From JARRKC01 sp963723965 (lineage in GTDB: Bacteria; Acidobacteriota; UBA6911; RPQK01; JAPXNP01), in contig CAVRSV010000012.1 of the NCBI GenBank assembly GCA_963723965.1, forward strand, positions 62,001 through 126,000: a DNA stretch of 64,000 nucleotides, given 5' to 3'. A model generated the notes under the pieces. That model was not told the origin of the DNA, made no database searches, and worked only from the letters and a program-made list of their open reading frames with translations. This document shows positions 42,360 to 52,200 of the stretch, piece by piece. Position 1 is the stretch's first letter, and every line of letters starts with the position of its first letter. Position numbers and translations under genes: made by a program.

Positions 42360-43403
42360 ATGAGTTCCGTAAAGTACAAAGACTACTACTCGACCCTCGG
42401 AGTGGAGCGATCGGCCAGCCAGGATGAAATTCGGAAGGCCTACCGCAAGCTCGCACGCCAGTACCATCCTGATCGCAACCCGGGAGACAAGAGCGCCGAG
42501 GAGCACTTCAAGGACATCCAGGAAGCGTATGCGGTCCTTTCCGATCCCGAGAAACGCAAACAGTACGATCACCTCGGCTCCAGCTGGGAACAGGGAGCGG
42601 ATTTCACACCGCCACCGGGTTGGGGCGGCGCACGAGTCGAGTTCGGAAATGCCGCCGATTTCGGGGACATCTTCGGCGATGCCGGCGGATTCAGCGATTT
42701 CTTCCAGTCGCTCTTCGGGGGCCGGGGCCGGACGGCTTACGAACAAACGTCGCGAACCGCGGCGCGATCCCGCCGTACCAAGCCGGCCCACGGGACGGAC
42801 GTCGAGAGCGAGATCGAGCTGACGCTCGAGGATCTCCACCGCGGGACCCATCCAACGGTTATGCTGCGCACGACTGAAGTCTGCCCCGATTGCGGGGGCA
42901 AGGGCGTCCGCCGCATGAGTCGCTGTGCCCGCTGCCAGGGCACCGGCCAGTTGACTTCTCGAAAACGACTGACGGTGAACATTCCCGCCGGAATGCGCGA
43001 CGGGTCGGTACTTCGCCTCTCCGGAAAGGGCGGGCGGCAAACACCGGACGGTCCTGCCGGAGATCTCTATCTGCGCATCCGGGTCAAGACACACCCTCTG
43101 TTCGAGATCGTGGGTCAGGATGACCTGCAAACTGACCTCCCCATCACTCCCTGGGAAGGTGCGCTCGGGGCGAAGGTCCCGGTCACCACTCTGGACGGGT
43201 CCGTAGAGGTCACGATACCGCCGGGCACCGAGGGGGGCAGCCGCCTGCGGCTTCGCGGACAAGGTCTCAAGAAGCGCGACGGCGGCCGCGGCGATCTCTA
43301 CGTTCGCATCCGCATTGCGCTGCCGGACCAGTTGACACCCGAGGAAACGGAACTGTTCCGGCAGCTCGCCAGGAAATCCACCTTCGATCCGAGGAAACGC
43401 TAG
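42360..43403 (+). CDS. DnaJ-family chaperone with a half zinc finger
   Basis: This 347-residue Hsp40 has a J domain at 4-72 (YYSTLGVERSASQDEIRKAY, with HPD at about 36), a Gly/Phe-rich linker and the two C-terminal peptide-binding barrels (IPPGTEGGSRLRLRGQGL). Canonical DnaJ has four CxxCxGxG units and CbpA has none. Here only two remain, CPDCGGKG and CARCQGTG near 174-196, enough for a single zinc. It is therefore between DnaJ and CbpA. It recruits DnaK; no dnaK or grpE is next to it, so it is probably a second, accessory J protein. Confidence 0.93.
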   Translation: MSSVKYKDYYSTLGVERSASQDEIRKAYRKLARQYHPDRNPGDKSAEEHFKDIQEAYAVLSDPEKRKQYDHLGSSWEQGADFTPPPGWGGARVEFGNAADFGDIFGDAGGFSDFFQSLFGGRGRTAYEQTSRTAARSRRTKPAHGTDVESEIELTLEDLHRGTHPTVMLRTTEVCPDCGGKGVRRMSRCARCQGTGQLTSRKRLTVNIPAGMRDGSVLRLSGKGGRQTPDGPAGDLYLRIRVKTHPLFEIVGQDDLQTDLPITPWEGALGAKVPVTTLDGSVEVTIPPGTEGGSRLRLRGQGLKKRDGGRGDLYVRIRIALPDQLTPEETELFRQLARKSTFDPRKR

Positions 43404-43437
43404 CCCGGACCTCTCGTCAGACTTGTGCCGCGACCGA

Positions 43438-44793
43438 CTAGGCTTCCCGCGTACCAGGTACCGGTACCTCCGGCTTGATGTCGACCGGCCCGAGGGCGTA
43501 ATCGGTCGGACCCAGTCGCATATCAGACGCCATCATCTGATCCCAGTTCGTCTCTTGCCCTGTGTACGCGGAGGTCCGCCCCATGATCGCCACCAGCGTG
43601 GAAACGGCAGTGTTCCGGGCCTCGTTCAAGGGGGTATTTTTCCGGATGGCCGTCACGAGATCGATGTGCTCCTGCACGTAGGGCGAGTCTTTCCCCGTGT
43701 CGTAAGCCGCTCCTGCCGCGGGAGCTGCCTCCGGCTTCCAGTTCCAGGCCACGTCCCCCTTGGGCCCGTAGATGGTGTCGCGACAGTTGCTCGCACCCTT
43801 CGTCCCCACGATGAACTCGGAAACATTGGTGGCACAACCGTCGACCTGGCGACACTGGCTCAAAACATGAACGCCATTGTCCAGCTCGTAGTCGATGGCA
43901 AAGAAATCGTACTGATCCCCGGTCACCCGTCGCGCCCGGCCCCCCATCCCAACGGCCTTCACCGGATGAGAATTGGTGAACCAGTTGATCACGTCGATGT
44001 TGTGCACGTGCTGCTCGACAATGTGGTCGCCGGAGAGCCAGCACCAGTTGACCCAATCCCGGATCATCCACTCCATGTCCGACCAGCCCTTTGCTCGCTC
44101 TTTGTACCAGAGTTGTTCCTGGTTCCAATAGCAGCGAGCGGCGATGATCTCTCCAATGGCCCCGTCCATGATCCGGTTGTAGGTCTCGATGTACGACCGT
44201 TCGTGGCGTCGTTGGGTACCCGTTGCGACCTTGAGGCCGAGGACGCCTGCCCGTTCCCCGGTCTCCATGATCGACCGTGCGCCAACCGGATCGACGGCAA
44301 CGGGCTTCTCCATGAAGATGTGTTTGCGCGCCTCGACGGCTGCCCGGAAGTGCTCGGGGCGAAAATGAGGTGGCGTTGCGATGATGACGTAATCGATGTC
44401 GGACTCGAGCAGGCGTTGGTAGGCATCGAAGCCGACATAACAGCTCTCATCCGGGATCTCGACCGCCTTCTTCTCCTTCAGCTGATTCCGGCAGTCATCG
44501 ATTTTGTCTTTGAACACATCCGCCATGGCCACGAGCTGAAGCGACGGACCCGCCTCGAGAAAATTGAGAGCCGCGCCGGTGCCCCGTCCCCCACACCCGA
44601 TCAGCCCGGCTCTGATGGGCTCGCCGTCGGGAGCCAGCGTCGGTCCCGGTTCGATCTTCGGACCGAGAGAAATCTGCTCTTCCTCCGGGCCACCGGACGA
44701 ACACGCAGCAAGAAAGGCGCCGGCCACTGCCGCCGTTCCGATGAAATGACGCCGATTCAGGCCGGATTCCCCCAGTTTCTCCTCGTCTCGCAT
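43438..44793 (-). CDS. Tat-exported Gfo/Idh/MocA oxidoreductase
   Basis: This 451-residue protein begins with a Tat signal (LNRRHFIGTAAVAGAFLAAC), whose end also reads as a lipobox with Cys near 31. The Rossmann fold follows (IRAGLIGCGGRGTGAALNFL near 60), then IIATPPHFRPEH and the family Lys in HIFMEKPVAVDP near 165. The second domain contains EQHVHNIDVINW, with putative substrate-contacting His. Exported Gfo/Idh enzymes oxidise or epimerise sugars using tightly bound NAD(P). It precedes no sugar operon here; the NapC-SUMF1 gene lies 80 bases upstream in transcription order, so co-transcription is possible. Confidence 0.9.
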   Translation of the reverse strand: MRDEEKLGESGLNRRHFIGTAAVAGAFLAACSSGGPEEEQISLGPKIEPGPTLAPDGEPIRAGLIGCGGRGTGAALNFLEAGPSLQLVAMADVFKDKIDDCRNQLKEKKAVEIPDESCYVGFDAYQRLLESDIDYVIIATPPHFRPEHFRAAVEARKHIFMEKPVAVDPVGARSIMETGERAGVLGLKVATGTQRRHERSYIETYNRIMDGAIGEIIAARCYWNQEQLWYKERAKGWSDMEWMIRDWVNWCWLSGDHIVEQHVHNIDVINWFTNSHPVKAVGMGGRARRVTGDQYDFFAIDYELDNGVHVLSQCRQVDGCATNVSEFIVGTKGASNCRDTIYGPKGDVAWNWKPEAAPAAGAAYDTGKDSPYVQEHIDLVTAIRKNTPLNEARNTAVSTLVAIMGRTSAYTGQETNWDQMMASDMRLGPTDYALGPVDIKPEVPVPGTREA

Positions 44794-44873
44794 ACTTCTC
44801 GACTCCTTTCTCTCTCAATCATGGTACATAGCAGGCCTGTCGCCAAGCCCCCCCGCCGGTTTGGGGCCACTTT

Positions 44874-46394
44874 TTAGTCGGGGACATAGGGGCGCACCAC
44901 GCGGAATCCCACATCCGTACAGTCTGAATACCACCAGACGCTCTTCGGCGTCTGCGGGTCGGTCCTGAGCCAGGCATCATGTCGGGTCTGGTCTCGAGCC
45001 CCCACCCGGAGCTCAATCGGGTCGCTCTTGAAGGACCCGCCACGAACCACGTGTTCGCGCCCCTGCGGCGGTCCGGTCGGATCCTGAACCGGTGCCGGAG
45101 AACCGGGACCGTACCCGTCCGCCGCGTAGAAGTCGCTGCAGAACTCGCGGACGTTGCCGAGCATGTTGTACACCCCCCAGGGATTCGGCTGGGTCGTTCC
45201 GAGGGCCTGCGTCCTCATGCGGCCGTTGGCACGGTAGACTGCAAACTTGGCCAGGGTCTGCTCGTCGACGATGGCTCCCCCGAAAAGCTCATGTATCCAC
45301 TTCGTCGACCACGAGACCGCCTCCGGATCCTGGAAAAAGAAGGGCCCATGGGTCCCGGCTCTGGCGGCATACTCCCACTCCGCCTCGGTGGGCAGGCGAT
45401 AAGTGCGACCCGTGAGCTGGGACAGCCATTCGCAGTACTTCGTCGCAGCGAAGTAGGTCATCGTGATCGCCGGGCGTCCCCCTTTGCCCCATCCCTGGTC
45501 GGGTGATCCGTAAGGCGGAGTCGGACCGGTCAGCGCATCCGTCGCCGTGGCACCCTTCTCGTTCTTTCCCCGGGTCACGGTCTGGGCGTAGTAGGCGTCG
45601 AACTCCCGCCACGAGACCTCGAACTTGCCGATCCAGAAGCGGCTCAGTGAGACCTTGTGCTGGGGAGATTCGTCCGGCTGATGTCCGATCTCCGATTCCG
45701 GGGTCCCCATCTCGAACTCGCCGCCCTCGACCGCCACCATCTCGAAGCGGACGGTGGTTCCGGGAATCACTTCGGTGTAGCTCTCGAAGGCGCCGGGTTC
45801 GAGATCGGTAATCGGCGGCTCCGCGGGCTCGTAGGCGCCCGTCACCTCTTCGGGAACCACCATCTGCTCTTCCGGCCCCTCGTGAAAATGCCCGGTTCTC
45901 AGGTGGCAGTTGATGCAGCGCACCTCGTCCCGGTGTTTGCGGTAATGGAGATGGGCATCGACGCCTTTGTCGGACAGTCCAGTGGGAAACAGCTCCTGGT
46001 GGCAACGCAGGCAGGAATCCTCGAAGGTGTATCGTGCGGCCTGTTCGAGGGTGGAACGGGCGTCCCAGTCGATCGCCGCCACATCCCGAAAATAATAGCT
46101 GTAAATGTCCCGGGTTCCGGCCTTGACCTTTTCGATGAAGAAGGGTGCCCCCTCGGGAGGAAGGTGGCAGTCCACGCAGTTCACGACCACCCCGCTCGGA
46201 TTCCTGTAGTGTGCCCCCCGCTTCCAGGTTGCCGTGGCCTGGGGATGGACGTGGCAGCTCTCGCAGTAGGCATTGCTCGACGTGGTCCGGGTCACGACCG
46301 ACCCCAGATACACCGACAGGCCCATGACGAAACAACCCAGCACCAGGCCCCAAAACACTCGGCTCTTGAAAATGATCCGTCTGAAAAGCCCCAC
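44874..46394 (-). CDS. NapC/NirT tetrahaem cytochrome c fused to a SUMF1 (formylglycine-enzyme-like) domain
   Basis: With GTG 46394 as start the protein has 506 residues, MGLFRRIIFKSRVFWGLVLG first, one membrane anchor at about 12-32, then four CxxCH haem sites: CESCH, CVDCH, CLRCH and CINCH at about 44, 73, 128 and 160. This is a NapC/NirT quinol-oxidising module. From about 215 to the end a SUMF1/FGE-sulfatase fold follows (VAVEGGEFEMGTPESEIG, RLPTEAEWEYAARAG, NMLGNVREFCSDFY, VVRGGSF, GFRVVR). The two copper-binding Cys of true formylglycine enzymes are absent after GGSF. A TTG at 46475 would add 27 unlikely residues. apbE lies just upstream, in line with a periplasmic redox role. Confidence 0.88.
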   Translation of the reverse strand: MGLFRRIIFKSRVFWGLVLGCFVMGLSVYLGSVVTRTTSSNAYCESCHVHPQATATWKRGAHYRNPSGVVVNCVDCHLPPEGAPFFIEKVKAGTRDIYSYYFRDVAAIDWDARSTLEQAARYTFEDSCLRCHQELFPTGLSDKGVDAHLHYRKHRDEVRCINCHLRTGHFHEGPEEQMVVPEEVTGAYEPAEPPITDLEPGAFESYTEVIPGTTVRFEMVAVEGGEFEMGTPESEIGHQPDESPQHKVSLSRFWIGKFEVSWREFDAYYAQTVTRGKNEKGATATDALTGPTPPYGSPDQGWGKGGRPAITMTYFAATKYCEWLSQLTGRTYRLPTEAEWEYAARAGTHGPFFFQDPEAVSWSTKWIHELFGGAIVDEQTLAKFAVYRANGRMRTQALGTTQPNPWGVYNMLGNVREFCSDFYAADGYGPGSPAPVQDPTGPPQGREHVVRGGSFKSDPIELRVGARDQTRHDAWLRTDPQTPKSVWWYSDCTDVGFRVVRPYVPD

Positions 46395-46499
46395 GCCCCT
46401 GCCCCCGAAGAACTCCCGCCGGCAACGCTGTGACCTGCTCGCGGCCGTAGCGGCCGGACCGCAAAACAGCGCCAAGTGTCACTGATTCCCGGGACGCGG

Positions 46500-47549
46500 T
46501 CAAGGGGGAAAACCGGAGGACCGTGCATGCCGGCGACGGCCCCCCAATTCACGGGAAATCCGCACCTCCACCCCGTCCAGACGCTCCGCAAGATCGACCC
46601 CGGCCGCCATGTCGAGCACCGAGATCCCCGTCGCCAGCGCGTCCGCGGTCAGGGCATCCGGCGCCACAACCGTGACCTCCCCGTGATATGGGAGCCCTCG
46701 CCCCGTCGCCGGGTCCAGGATGTGCGAGTAGCGGACACCATCGATTTCGATGAACTGAAAGCGATCTCCCGATGTCGCCACGGCACATTGCGCCAGTTCC
46801 AGAGTCCCGCCGCCTCCCAAGTCGTCGGCCAGGGCCACGACCCAGCCCGTCCTGCCCGGAGGGGGGTCGCCCAGACGAAGGTCTCCGCCCGCATCCACCA
46901 GACTCGCCTCCAGCCCCCTCTCCTGGAGCACCCGGAGAGCCTCGTCGGCGGCAAATCCCTTGGCAATCCCACCGAGGTCCAGTTCCATGCCCGGCGCCGT
47001 CAGACGAAGGGACCGGGTCCGGCGGTTCAGCAATATCCGGCGATAGCCGACTCGGGCCCGGGCCTGTTCGAGCTCGGCCGACTCGGGAAGTCTCCCCTCC
47101 TCGCGGCATCGGCGCCAAAGCCGCACCAGCGGACCGACGGTGACGTCGAAGGCGCCGCCCGTCAGCCTGGAGAAATCCAGACTCCGTTCGAGGACGTGAA
47201 ACAAGACTGGGCTCACGACCTTGGGCCGGACGCGGGCCACCGGAACTGCCCGGGAGAGCTCACTGTCGGTTCGGAAGTCGCTGAAGATCTGTTCCAGCTC
47301 TTCGACCCGCTCGAAGGCCTCGAGGGCGCCGCGCCGAACCCGTCCTTCCTCCTCTCCATAGATGACGAGCCGGAACTCGGTCCCCATACGCAGATTGTGG
47401 AATTCGAAGCGGCGTGGTCCCCCGTCTCCTCCCGCGCTATTCGTTGCGCCCCCGACCAAGACGATCAGGACCAGCAGGCCGCCCATCAGAAACCGCGGAG
47501 AGTCCAGCCGCTTGAAGCCCCTGCCGGCCGACGAAGTTCCGTGACCCAT
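46500..47549 (-). CDS. apbE: FAD:protein FMN transferase (ApbE)
   Basis: This 349-residue protein attaches FMN covalently to Thr or Ser of exported electron-transfer proteins. An N-terminal anchor (FLMGGLLVLIVLVGG) places it in the periplasm. Family motifs are present: SGGAFDVTVGPLVRLW-type (TGGAFDVTVGPLVRLW near 140), ELDLGGIAKGFAADEAL near 205, DAGGDLRLG and ATSGD-(N)-HILDPATGRGL, then the metal-binding D-A-L-(S/T)-T-A-L region DALTADALATGISVL. ATG 47549 is five bases after the trmB stop. Its flavinylation target is not visible in the window; the neighbour is the NapC-SUMF1 fusion. Confidence 0.92.
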   Translation of the reverse strand: MGHGTSSAGRGFKRLDSPRFLMGGLLVLIVLVGGATNSAGGDGGPRRFEFHNLRMGTEFRLVIYGEEEGRVRRGALEAFERVEELEQIFSDFRTDSELSRAVPVARVRPKVVSPVLFHVLERSLDFSRLTGGAFDVTVGPLVRLWRRCREEGRLPESAELEQARARVGYRRILLNRRTRSLRLTAPGMELDLGGIAKGFAADEALRVLQERGLEASLVDAGGDLRLGDPPPGRTGWVVALADDLGGGGTLELAQCAVATSGDRFQFIEIDGVRYSHILDPATGRGLPYHGEVTVVAPDALTADALATGISVLDMAAGVDLAERLDGVEVRISRELGGRRRHARSSGFPP

Positions 47550-47554
47550 CACTG

Positions 47555-48253
47555 TCAGGACCTTCCCCGCCCTGCGGCCTTCAGTTCCCCGGAGTCCCCC
47601 GGCCCGGAGCGCCACGTGAACGAGACGTACTGGATGTTTCTTCCCCGCTCCAGGTGGCGCTTTTCGAACGTCGTCGCCACGTCCAGCAATTCGTCACCGC
47701 CCCGAGTCTGATGGATATCCCGATTCTCTACTTTCACCTGCCCGCCGGCAGCGGCGATCTCATCCAGCAGGAATTCCACCGTGTCGGAATCGTCGGTCTT
47801 GACGTGGACCTCGCCGTCGGGGGCAAGGATCCGGCGATACATGGCCAGAAAGGGCCGTCCCAGGATCCGGTGCTTCGCCTGGCGACGCTTCGGTCGGGGA
47901 TCGGGAAACGGAATCCAGAGGGTGTCCACCTGTCCCTCGTCGAAGTAGAGGCCCAAATCTGCAATGTCGGCCCGCAGGAATGCGACATTCGAGATGCTGT
48001 GGGAGAGGGCCTCGCGGGCCGCCCTCCAGAACCGATCGCTCCGGCGATCGATGCCGACGATGTCGTGTCCGGGAAACCGGTCGGCCAGAGCCAACGTGTA
48101 TTCCGCCTTGCCGCAACCCAGTTCCAGGATCAGCGGACGATCGCCACCGAAGAAATCTCGAACCCACTGTCCTCCGGGGCCGACATCGTCCCGGTCAAAG
48201 CAGTTCGACAAACTCTTTACCTCTGCGAAGCGCCGCCGTTTCTTCCTCGCCAT
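47555..48253 (-). CDS. trmB: tRNA (guanine-N7)-methyltransferase
   Basis: This 232-residue SAM-dependent enzyme makes m7G46 in tRNA. The SAM motif is LELGCGKAEYTLALA near 42, and the TrmB signature FPDPRPKRRQAKHRI near 118 has Arg where Trp is usual in FPDPWPK. The tail GGGDELLDVATTFEKRHLER-like region is present. It overlaps the upstream DMT transporter gene by 37 bases and is followed after five bases by apbE, an operon of mixed functions. Confidence 0.93.
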   Translation of the reverse strand: MARKKRRRFAEVKSLSNCFDRDDVGPGGQWVRDFFGGDRPLILELGCGKAEYTLALADRFPGHDIVGIDRRSDRFWRAAREALSHSISNVAFLRADIADLGLYFDEGQVDTLWIPFPDPRPKRRQAKHRILGRPFLAMYRRILAPDGEVHVKTDDSDTVEFLLDEIAAAGGQVKVENRDIHQTRGGDELLDVATTFEKRHLERGRNIQYVSFTWRSGPGDSGELKAAGRGRS

Positions 48254-49182
48254 ATCGACTTCGATCCCTGCATCTTCTCATTCGATCGGCTCCTGAGTCG
48301 GCGGAAATGGCCGCGATAGCGCGGAAACTCCGTCACGCCGATCCCCCCGAAGACCAGCAGCATTCCCGCGACGATCCTCGGAGTGATGTCGCCACCGAAC
48401 ACGATCGAGTCGCCGATCAGCGCGACGACGGGCGTCACGAAGATCATGGTCGACACCGATACGGCCCGGCTGTGGGCCAGAAGCCAATAGTACAGCGTGA
48501 AGGCCAACGCCGATGCCACGACCCCGAGGTACAGGAGACCGAACAACGCCGGCCACCCCGGAACGGCCCCTGGCGGATCATCGACGAGGACGGCAAAGGC
48601 GATCAGCCCGGAGGATCCGAAGATCATCTGCCAGAGCGTCAGAGAGACGGGGTGCAGTCCCCCCAGATCCCTCTTGATGAGAACGGTCGCCAGGGCTCCA
48701 CCCGCAGCCCCGACGACCACGGCTGCGGTTGCAGCCGTCAAAGCCTCTCCCGACGCTGCCACCCGCAGGCCATCCGAGTAGGTGACGAAGACGCCGAGAA
48801 AACCCAGCAGGAGACCCACGAACACGCCGAATCCCAGGCGTTCGCCAGGTAGGAGCCAGCGAGAAAACAGCCCTGTGAAAATGGGAAAGGTGGCAAACAG
48901 GATGGCCGTCACGCCGGCACTGAGATGCTGTTCCGCCCAGTAAATCAGCCCGTAGTCAAAGGCGTAGGTGAGAACCGCCGTGACGAAGACGATCTTCACA
49001 ACCGAGAAGGGGAGACGTATGGGCACACCTCGCCAGACGGCGTAACCGGCCAGCAACGGCACCGCCAGAAGAAACCTGAGCCCCGCGCCCAGGAACGGCG
49101 GAAAGCCTTCCAGCGTCAACTTGATGGCCACCCACGAGAAGCCCCAGACGAAACACAACAGCCCGAAAACCAGGATCTGCAA
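48217..49182 (-). CDS. DMT-family transporter (two EamA domains)
   Basis: This 321-residue inner-membrane protein has ten hydrophobic helices in two EamA repeats: FVWGFSWVAIKLTLEGFPP and RFLLAVPLLAGY in the first, ALATVLIKRDLGG, YLGVVASALAFTLYYWLL and the Pro-bearing FVTPVVALIGDSIVFGG in the second. EamA proteins export amino acids, purines or other metabolites; the substrate is unknown. A basic 25-residue tail ends the protein. The 3' end overlaps trmB by 37 bases. Confidence 0.9.
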   Translation of the reverse strand: MQILVFGLLCFVWGFSWVAIKLTLEGFPPFLGAGLRFLLAVPLLAGYAVWRGVPIRLPFSVVKIVFVTAVLTYAFDYGLIYWAEQHLSAGVTAILFATFPIFTGLFSRWLLPGERLGFGVFVGLLLGFLGVFVTYSDGLRVAASGEALTAATAAVVVGAAGGALATVLIKRDLGGLHPVSLTLWQMIFGSSGLIAFAVLVDDPPGAVPGWPALFGLLYLGVVASALAFTLYYWLLAHSRAVSVSTMIFVTPVVALIGDSIVFGGDITPRIVAGMLLVFGGIGVTEFPRYRGHFRRLRSRSNEKMQGSKSIWRGRNGGASQR

Positions 49183-49218
49183 GGCCCTTCCCTCGGCATC
49201 GGCGGCCCGGCCGCCCGC

Positions 49219-52200
49219 TCACGCTTTGCTCGACTCCGCCGTGTGCAGCAATGCCCCGCCTCGGCGAACCGCGCGCATCAGCATGACGTACAGGCTTGGC
49301 ACAATGAAGAGAGTAAGGAGCGTGGCAAACCCCAGACCGAAAATTACGGCGATGGCCATACTGGCCCACCACTGACTCGATTCGCTCCGTGTCGCCCACT
49401 CCATCACGTGAAAATCGTAGCTGATCCCGGCCGCCATCGGAACGAGGCCCAGGATCGTCGTCCCGGCTGACAGAAGCACCGGCCGCAGTCGCACCGTTCC
49501 GGCCTCCACCGCCGCTTCGGTGAGGGACATGCCCCGTTCTTCGAGTTGGCGGGCGTAGTAGAGGAGCACGATCGCGTTGTTCACCACGACACCCGCCAGA
49601 CTGATGACGCCGACTCCGGTCATGATGATGGAGAAAGGCATGGCGAAGACCAGCAGGCCGATCAGGACTCCGATCAGGGAGAGGATGACCGTAGTCATGA
49701 TGATGAAGGGAATGGCGAGGCTGTTGAACTGGGCCACCAGGATGAGCGTGATTCCCAACACCGCGACGATGAAGGCGCGGGTCAGAAAGCTGGCGGCCTT
49801 GTCCTGCTCCTCCTTCTCCCCTGCGTACCGGATCTCATACCCGGGCGGGAGTTCCATCCTGGACAGGATGTCCTGCACGTCGGTCAGGACCTCATTGCTG
49901 AGGCGTCCCTCCGCGTCCGCCGTGATCGTGATGACGCGACGCTGGTTGAGATGCCGGATGGTTCCCAGCCCGCCCGTGTAGACGAATTCTCCGAATGAGC
50001 TCAGGGGCACGGGCTGAGCCAGCGCATTGGGAATCTGGAGCTTGAGAAGATCATCGACGTCCAGACGTTGGGACAAAGGCAACCGGATCGTAATGTCGTA
50101 CTCATCCCGAAACTGCCGATAGGTGCCGACCTTGTTGCCGAAGATCGCCGTTTTGAGGTAGTTGCCGACCACGGCGGTATTGACGCCCAGCAACATCGCG
50201 CGCTGACGGTCGACGTGGAAGGCCAGTTCCGGTCGGGACGCCTCGTAGTCGCTTTGCAGGTTCACCAGGCCCGGGACGTTTTCGATTGCACGCTCTGCTT
50301 CATCGCTGAGTCGCTCCAGCGTCGAAAAATCCTTCCCGACGATGCGGACCGTCACCGGTGCCCCGGTCGGGGGGCCCTGCTCTTCCTCCTTGACGTCGAT
50401 TTCCGCTCCGGCGATATCGGAGAGTCGATCTCGGATCGCGGCGATGACCTCTTGGGAAGGCTTCTCCCGAACCTCATACTTGTGGAACACCAGCGTGATG
50501 CTGGCAACGTGCGGACCGGAGGCACTCGGACCCAGGGTGTTTCCGCCCCCCGCTCCGACGTTGGTCACATAGTGATCGAGGTATTGGCGGAACTCCTGCA
50601 ACCGGTCCTCGACCAGCCGAACGATGCGATTCGTTTCCTCGATGCTCGTGCCCTGGGCCAGGCGAATGTCGATACTGGCCCGGATCGGATCGAAGTTGGG
50701 GAACAGGACGACGCCGTGATCCATCTTGCCGTAGAGCATCCCCAGGGTCACGAGGACCATCAGGGCCAGCGTGACCGTGACGAACCGATACTCGATGGCC
50801 AGGCGCAGGATGCGGCCGTAAGCCCGCAGCAGGATCGGCTTTCGGTCGCTCGTCCGCGGCTTTCCCCCGGAAAGAACGGAGCACACGGTGGGGTTGATGA
50901 TCAGGGCGACGAACAGGGACGAGGTCAGTGTGATGATCAGGGTGATGGGCAGATACTTCATGAAGTCGCCCATGATGTCCGGCCAGAAGAGCAGGGGGCC
51001 GAAGGCGAACAGCGTCGTGGCCGTCGAAGTGATCACCGGCCAGGCCACTTCGGCGGTGCCCAGTCGAGCCGCCTCCACCCGATCGTAGCCCAACTGTATG
51101 TGGCGATAGATGTTCTCCACGATCACGATGGCATTGTCCACCAGCATGCCCAAAGCCATGATCAAGCCGAACAGCACGATCATGTTCAGAGTGAGACCGA
51201 TGACCTGAATCACCGTGAAGCTGATCAGCATGCTCAGCGGGATGGCCACTGCGACGATAGTGCTCGTTCTCAGGCCCATGAAGAGCACCAGCACGATCAC
51301 CACCAGGATCAGGCCTGAGAGGATGTTGTTCTCCAGATCCCTGACCATGCTGAAAATGTCGTCCGACTGGTCGAGGGTCAGATCGAAACGGATGCCCTCC
51401 GGGACTTCCTGCCGCGCTGTCTCGAGAATCCGGTCGATGGCAAACTTGATCGGCACGATGTCGGCGCCGAGTCGCTTCTGGACGCTGAGCGTGATGCTGG
51501 GCTGGCCGTCCAGGCGAGAATAGGTGCTGCGATCCTTGAAAGTGTCCCGGACCACTCCAATGTCGGAAAGATAGATCGGCTTTCCATTGATGACCGCGAG
51601 AATCAAATGCTCCACATCATCGGGATTGGTGAACTCGCCCGGAACGCGGACATTGAACTTGGTGCCGGGAGTTTCCAGATTCCCTGCAGAGATGTTGACG
51701 TTTTCGCTGGGCACGAGCGCGAGCAGTTCGGCCAGAGTGAGCCCATAGGCGGCAAACCGGTCGTGGTCGACCTCCAGGCGGATCTCACGCTCCAGGCCAC
51801 CCATGACGTCGCAGTTCAGCACACCGGGAATCTCCTCGATGACATCCTCGAGCTCGTCCGCGATGTCCTTGAGGGCAACCTGCGAAACACCTCCCGAGAT
51901 GCTGATCAGAAACACCGGGAAGTCGGCGACGCTGATCTCGCGAATCGTCGGTTCTTCGGCTTCCTGCGGGATTTCTCCGCGCACCTGATCCACCTTGTCG
52001 CGAACATACTGCAGGGCGTCCTCGATGCGGATGTCCGGAAAGAACTCCACCACCACCGTGGACATGCCTTCCGCGCTGATCGAAGTGATCTCTTTGACGC
52101 CCTTGACGCCTGCCAGATCCTTCTCGATCTTCATGGTGACGGACGACTCCACATCCTCCGGGGAAACGCCTTCGTAGGAGGTGGAAACGACGACGTAGGG

